The position numbers and the translations under genes are program-made. Positions 5,554-8,933 of a stretch of 8,933 nucleotides of DNA are shown here, piece after piece. The DNA lies in NCBI GenBank assembly GCA_902462325.1, contig CABQBF010000108.1, positions 1-8,933 on the forward strand, written 5' to 3'. The DNA comes from an uncultured Peptococcaceae bacterium (GTDB lineage Bacteria > Bacillota > Peptococcia > Peptococcales > Peptococcaceae). How positions within the stretch are numbered: the first letter of the stretch is position 1; each line of letters begins with the position of its first letter. The notes beneath the pieces are model-generated. The model made no database searches. It was not told the origin of the DNA and saw only the letters and a program-made list of their open reading frames with translations.

Positions 5554-7383
5554 GTGATGATGATGTCTACTGGTTATATTCCACAGGAGATTTTGGATGA
5601 AATTGTCGCCCGATGCGATATTGTTTCTGTTGTCGGTGAATATGTACCCTTAAAGCGAAGAGGCAGCAATTATCAGGGGCTTTGTCCTTTTCATAATGAA
5701 AAGACCCCTTCTTTTTCCGTTTCACCGGCGAAGCAGATTTTCCATTGCTTTGGCTGTGGAAAAGGGGGCAATGTGTTCCGGTTTATCATGGAAATAGAAG
5801 GCGTCTCTTTTTTGGAAGCAGTGGAAAAACTGGCAAAACGGGCCAATGTGAAACTGCCGGAAAAAGAACTGACGGCAGCGCAGCGGGAAAAGCTGGAACA
5901 ACGTAAACGCTATCTGCAAATCAATAATTATGTAGCCAGATATTATCATAAAGTGTTGTTGGAAACCAGTGCGGGACAACCCTATCGGGATTATCTGAAA
6001 AAAAGAGAAATCAGCGAAGAGACGATTGAAAAATTTCAATTGGGGGCGACTCCACCTGGTTGGGATAGTTTGTATCAGGCTTTGAAAAAACAGGGTGTCA
6101 AAGAGCAGGAAATGCTGGATTTGGGCTTAATCAGTGCCAGTAAACGGCCAGGGCAATATATAGACCGGTTCCGTCAGCGTCTGATGTTTCCAATTGGCGA
6201 TGAAAAGGGCAATATCATTGCCTTTGGCGGGCGGATTATTGATAAGGATTCCAGTCCGCAAAAATATCTGAATTCGCCGGATACGCCGTTGTTCCATAAA
6301 AGTCGCAATCTTTATGGATTACATTTGGCTCGCACACAAATTCGCAATGCGGATTTGGCCATTATCGTGGAAGGCTATATGGATGTGATTAGCTGTCATC
6401 AGTATGGTATTTGTAACGCTGTAGCGCCGTTGGGGACGGCGTTTACACCGGAACAGGGACGTTTGTTGATGCGCAGCACCTATCAGGTCGGCATATCCTT
6501 TGACGGTGATGCAGCCGGCATTAAGGCCACCATGCGTTGTTTAGATATTTTGTCAGATTTGGGCTGTACTGCCCGCGTCATTCAAATTCCGGACCAAGCC
6601 GACCCCGATGAATATTTAAAAAAATATGGAAAAGAAGCCTTTGAAGCACTAATTTCTCAGAGTCAAGAGCTCATTATGTATAAAATTGCCAGATATATGG
6701 AAACAACTAATACAGATACGATTACAGGAAAGATGCAGGTGGTTGTACAGCTGTTGCCCGATTTGCGCAAAATGCAAAGCGCGGTGGCTCGAGAAACGGC
6801 AATTCGGAAAATCAGTGTGAGTTTACAGGTCAGTGAAAAGGCTATCTGGGATGAACTGCACCGTTACAACACGGCGCCTGCCGCTGGTATGCCGGAGACA
6901 GAACAGCGTGATGAGGTGCAGGAAAACAATCTGTCGGTAGGGAATATAGAAAGTAAAGTCGAAAAAAATATTTTGCGTGTTTTGACGGAACGGCCCGATT
7001 TGCTTGCGGTTGTGGAAGAATACGGCGGTTCCTCAATTTTAAGCAGCACGGCAGCCGATTTGTATCAGGATTTTGCGGCCAGTATTCAGCGTTGTGGTAA
7101 GGTGAAAAGCGCGGAGATTTCGCAGGAAAAGAGCCAGTTGTTGGCCGAGCTATTGATGGAAGAAACCTATCTGGGCGATGCGGAAAAGGTTTTAAAAGAT
7201 TCGTTGCGGCAATTAAAGCAGGAGCAGCTAGATCAGGAATATCAGAGGCTGACACAAAAATTAATAGAGATTCAGCAGAATCAAAAAATGGAGGCAGCAG
7301 AAGGGATGCAGGAGGTATTGCAGAAACTGGATTTAATCCGACGGGCGAAGAAAGAATATGAAACATCGAGAAGGGAGGAGTAG
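5554..7383 (+). CDS. dnaG: DNA primase
   Basis: DnaG makes the RNA primers for replication and works at the fork with the replicative helicase. The roughly 609-residue protein has the three expected parts. An N-terminal CHC2 zinc-binding domain carries Cys44, His47, Cys65 and Cys68 (CPFH...CFGC). The RNA polymerase core includes RFRQRLMFPI at 204-213 and IAFGGRI at 221-227. Its TOPRIM fold holds the catalytic acids Glu272 and Asp276 in VEGYMDV, Asp316 and Asp318 in SFDGDAAG, and ADPDEYL at 348-354. A poorly conserved, charged C-terminal region (about 430-609, partly coiled coil) should contact the helicase. The start is ambiguous: GTG 5554 is followed by ATG codons at 5557, 5560 and 5563, and none has a clear Shine-Dalgarno sequence, so the N-terminus may be one to three residues shorter. 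The weak site would fit the low primase level seen in other macromolecular synthesis operons (inference). It ends three bases before rpoD. Confidence 0.97.
   Translation: MMMMSTGYIPQEILDEIVARCDIVSVVGEYVPLKRRGSNYQGLCPFHNEKTPSFSVSPAKQIFHCFGCGKGGNVFRFIMEIEGVSFLEAVEKLAKRANVKLPEKELTAAQREKLEQRKRYLQINNYVARYYHKVLLETSAGQPYRDYLKKREISEETIEKFQLGATPPGWDSLYQALKKQGVKEQEMLDLGLISASKRPGQYIDRFRQRLMFPIGDEKGNIIAFGGRIIDKDSSPQKYLNSPDTPLFHKSRNLYGLHLARTQIRNADLAIIVEGYMDVISCHQYGICNAVAPLGTAFTPEQGRLLMRSTYQVGISFDGDAAGIKATMRCLDILSDLGCTARVIQIPDQADPDEYLKKYGKEAFEALISQSQELIMYKIARYMETTNTDTITGKMQVVVQLLPDLRKMQSAVARETAIRKISVSLQVSEKAIWDELHRYNTAPAAGMPETEQRDEVQENNLSVGNIESKVEKNILRVLTERPDLLAVVEEYGGSSILSSTAADLYQDFAASIQRCGKVKSAEISQEKSQLLAELLMEETYLGDAEKVLKDSLRQLKQEQLDQEYQRLTQKLIEIQQNQKMEAAEGMQEVLQKLDLIRRAKKEYETSRREE
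7372..7380 (+). promoter_or_regulatory. Strong ribosome binding site of rpoD inside the dnaG 3' end
   Basis: AGGGAGGAG forms the last sense codons of dnaG (Arg-Arg-Glu-Glu) and lies 6 bases before the rpoD ATG at 7387. It fixes that start and contrasts with the missing site in front of dnaG. Confidence 0.85.
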
Positions 7384-7386
7384 CAG

Positions 7387-8571
7387 ATGACAGAAACAAA
7401 TAGGATGAAAAAAGAAAAAGAAAAAATTAAGCAGTTACTGGCTAAGGGAAAAGAAAAGGGCGCGCTGTCCTATCAGGAAATTATGGACAGCCTGAGCAAG
7501 ACAGAGCTTTCTCCAGAACAGATCGATGATATTTATGAACAAATTGGCGCTATGGGTATTAAGCTCATTCATGATGATGCGGATAAAAACAAATCCAGTT
7601 TGGGTGATGATGAAGATGCCGATGTTACGCTGCTGGACACAGAGGATGATGGTCTAGCAGTTCCTGTATTGGAGGAAGAGGTTCCACCAGAGGAGTTGGA
7701 GGAAGAAGTCATTGATTTGGATCTTAGCGTACCGGAAGGCGTAGGGATTGACGATCCGGTGCGGATGTATCTGAAAGAAATTGGACGGGTTCCTTTATTG
7801 AGTGCCGAAGAAGAGGTGCAGTTGGCCAAACGGATGGAAGAAGGCGATGAAGAAGCCAAGAAACAGTTGGCGGAAGCCAATCTTCGTCTGGTTGTCAGCA
7901 TTGCGAAACGGTATGTAGGGCGCGGTATGCTATTCCTGGACTTAATTCAAGAAGGCAACCTGGGGCTCATCAAAGCGGTAGAAAAGTTCGACTACGGCAA
8001 AGGGTTCAAGTTCAGTACCTATGCAACCTGGTGGATTCGGCAGGCCATAACCCGTGCTATTGCGGACCAAGCCAGAACCATTCGGATTCCGGTGCATATG
8101 GTGGAAACCATCAATAAACTAATTCGCGTTTCCCGTCAGCTCTTGCAGGAGTTAGGTCGTGATCCGACACCGGAAGAAATTGCTGCCGCTATGGAAATTC
8201 CGGTGGAACGGGTACGTGAAATTCAGAAGGTGGCCCAGGAACCGGTTTCTTTGGAAACGCCTATTGGGGAAGAAGAGGACAGCCATCTGGGCGACTTTAT
8301 CGAGGATGAAGATGCGCCAGCACCGGCAGAAGCAGCCTCCTATATTTTACTGAAGGAACAATTGGAAAGCGTATTAGACACGTTAACCCCGAGAGAAGAA
8401 AAAGTGTTGCGGCTGCGGTTTGGGCTGGACGATGGACGTTCCAGAACTTTAGAAGAAGTTGGCCAGGAATTTGGTGTTACCAGAGAACGTATCCGGCAGA
8501 TTGAAGCCAAAGCGTTGCGCAAATTGCGCCATCCCAGCAGAAGCCGGAAGCTGCGGGATTATCTGGATTAA
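7387..8571 (+). CDS. rpoD: RNA polymerase primary sigma factor (RpoD/SigA)
   Basis: This is the housekeeping sigma factor that directs RNA polymerase to TTGACA/TATAAT promoters. The 394-residue protein has a short region 1.1 (about 10-62), then a very acidic linker (about 63-118, rich in Asp and Glu). Region 1.2 begins at DPVRMYLKEIG (123-133). Region 2 includes ANLRLVVSIAKRYVGRGM (164-181), LDLIQEGNLGLIKAVEKFDY (184-203) and the -10-recognising TYATWWIRQAITRAI (211-225). Region 3 follows, then region 4 with DTLTPREEKVLRLRFGL (331-347) and the -35-binding helix-turn-helix TLEEVGQEFGVTRERIRQIE (354-373). It lacks the large insertion between regions 1.2 and 2.1 found in proteobacterial RpoD, which supports a Gram-positive-type host. 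It lies three bases after the dnaG stop, so the two are almost certainly cotranscribed. I see no convincing terminator after it. Confidence 0.98.
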   Translation: MTETNRMKKEKEKIKQLLAKGKEKGALSYQEIMDSLSKTELSPEQIDDIYEQIGAMGIKLIHDDADKNKSSLGDDEDADVTLLDTEDDGLAVPVLEEEVPPEELEEEVIDLDLSVPEGVGIDDPVRMYLKEIGRVPLLSAEEEVQLAKRMEEGDEEAKKQLAEANLRLVVSIAKRYVGRGMLFLDLIQEGNLGLIKAVEKFDYGKGFKFSTYATWWIRQAITRAIADQARTIRIPVHMVETINKLIRVSRQLLQELGRDPTPEEIAAAMEIPVERVREIQKVAQEPVSLETPIGEEEDSHLGDFIEDEDAPAPAEAASYILLKEQLESVLDTLTPREEKVLRLRFGLDDGRSRTLEEVGQEFGVTRERIRQIEAKALRKLRHPSRSRKLRDYLD

Positions 8572-8614
8572 GTTTCGATAAAAACATTATTCGGATTATT
8601 TAAGAAAAAAAAGC

Positions 8615-8643
8615 TTGACTTTATCGGTATAGTAACGTATAAT
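8615..8643 (+). promoter_or_regulatory. Strong sigma-A promoter of the tRNA cluster
   Basis: TTGACT (8615-8620) and a perfect TATAAT (8638-8643) are separated by exactly 17 bases, 32 bases before the first mature tRNA. Transcription should begin near 8650. Between there and the tRNA, CTCCTG (8652-8657) can pair with CAGGGG (8661-8666) as a small leader hairpin. Confidence 0.9.
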
Positions 8644-8675
8644 ACAAAAGGCTCCTGAACCAGGGGGAAACTTGT

Positions 8676-8748
8676 GGGCCTATAGCTCAGTGGTTAGAGC
8701 ATCCGGCTCATAACCGGACGGTCCTTGGTTCGAAACCAAGTGGGCCCA
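8676..8748 (+). tRNA. tRNA with CAT anticodon, probably tRNA-Ile2 (lysidine type)
   Basis: The 73-nt cloverleaf is complete: acceptor GGGCCTA with TGGGCCC (one G-U pair), D-arm GCTC/GAGC, anticodon stem TCCGG/CCGGA with loop CTCATAA (anticodon 8709-8711), T-arm CTTGG/CCAAG with loop TTCGAAA, and discriminator A. CAT can mean Met or, after TilS converts C34 to lysidine, Ile reading AUA. The C4-G69 and C5-G68 pairs and the GGCTCATAACC anticodon arm match bacterial tRNA-Ile2 better than elongator Met. It lacks the initiator's C1 mismatch and three G-C pairs at the base of the anticodon stem. CCA is not encoded. Confidence 0.92.
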
Positions 8749-8772
8749 CTATTATTCGTTTCTATACTGTAT

Positions 8773-8846
8773 GGCATGTTGGAGAAGCGGCTTAACTCAC
8801 CAGCCTTTCACGCTGGCATTCACGGGTTCGAATCCCGTACATGTCA
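8773..8846 (+). tRNA. tRNA-Glu (TTC)
   Basis: This is a 74-nt cloverleaf with acceptor GGCATGT/ACATGTC (one G-U pair), anticodon stem CCAGC/GCTGG, loop CTTTCAC with anticodon TTC at 8807-8809, T-arm ACGGG/CCCGT with loop TTCGAAT, and discriminator A. It reads GAA and GAG. It follows the previous tRNA after 24 bases with no promoter between, so it is cotranscribed. CCA is not encoded. Confidence 0.96.
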
Positions 8847-8856
8847 TTTACCCTTT

Positions 8857-8929
8857 GGGAGTTTAGCTCAGCTGGGAGAGCGTCTGCCTTACAAGCAGAA
8901 TGTCGGCGGTTCGATCCCGTCAACTCCCA
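8857..8929 (+). tRNA. tRNA-Val (TAC)
   Basis: This is a 73-nt cloverleaf with acceptor GGGAGTT/AACTCCC, anticodon stem TCTGC/GCAGA, loop CTTACAA with anticodon TAC at 8890-8892, T-arm GGCGG/CCGTC (one G-U pair) with loop TTCGATC, and discriminator A. It lies 10 bases after tRNA-Glu. The window ends four bases later, so the cluster may continue. CCA is not encoded. Confidence 0.96.
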
Positions 8930-8933
8930 TTTT

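Noticed and set aside
6842..7399. A 185-codon minus-strand frame over the dnaG 3' end
   Set aside because: It is rich in Pro, Ser and Leu as expected from antisense reading, spans the dnaG-rpoD junction, and has no start signal.

Overview
The window looks like chromosomal DNA of an anaerobic, low-to-moderate GC Gram-positive-type bacterium (Bacillota; Clostridia or Negativicutes are my best guess). The evidence is the strong AGGAGG-type ribosome sites, the dgt-dnaG-rpoD gene order, an oxygen-sensitive glycyl radical enzyme, and tRNA genes without an encoded CCA. I cannot name a genus. All genes are on the + strand.

Region 1 (1-4158) is the 3' end of a choline-utilisation bacterial microcompartment (BMC) operon. 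In order it holds the C-terminus of a CoA-acylating aldehyde dehydrogenase with an encapsulation-peptide-like tail; cutC, a choline trimethylamine-lyase; cutD, its radical-SAM activating enzyme; and a small BMC shell protein carrying the GSCPQ motif of Fe-S-binding GrpU-type shell proteins. A strong intrinsic terminator closes the operon. The inferred pathway is: CutD installs the glycyl radical on CutC, CutC splits choline into trimethylamine and acetaldehyde inside the shell, and the dehydrogenase converts acetaldehyde to acetyl-CoA. The remaining shell proteins, alcohol dehydrogenase, phosphotransacetylase and transporter expected of such a locus are not in the window and presumably lie upstream.

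Region 2 (4159-8571) is core information processing: an HD-domain dGTPase-like triphosphohydrolase (dgt), DNA primase (dnaG) and the primary sigma factor (rpoD/sigA). This is the Gram-positive form of the macromolecular synthesis operon. A five-copy 16-bp tandem repeat begins exactly on the dgt stop codon and fills about half of the dgt-dnaG gap.

Region 3 (8572-8933) has a near-consensus sigma-A promoter driving a tRNA cluster: a CAT-anticodon tRNA (probably the lysidine-type tRNA-Ile2), tRNA-Glu(TTC) and tRNA-Val(TAC). The cluster may continue past the window.

No gene-free stretch exceeds 300 bases. The largest gaps are 4110-4326 (terminator, then AT-rich DNA with no promoter I trust), 5374-5553 (repeat array, then AT-rich leader of dnaG) and 8572-8675 (tRNA promoter and leader). 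I see no transposon, CRISPR array, phage gene or riboswitch.
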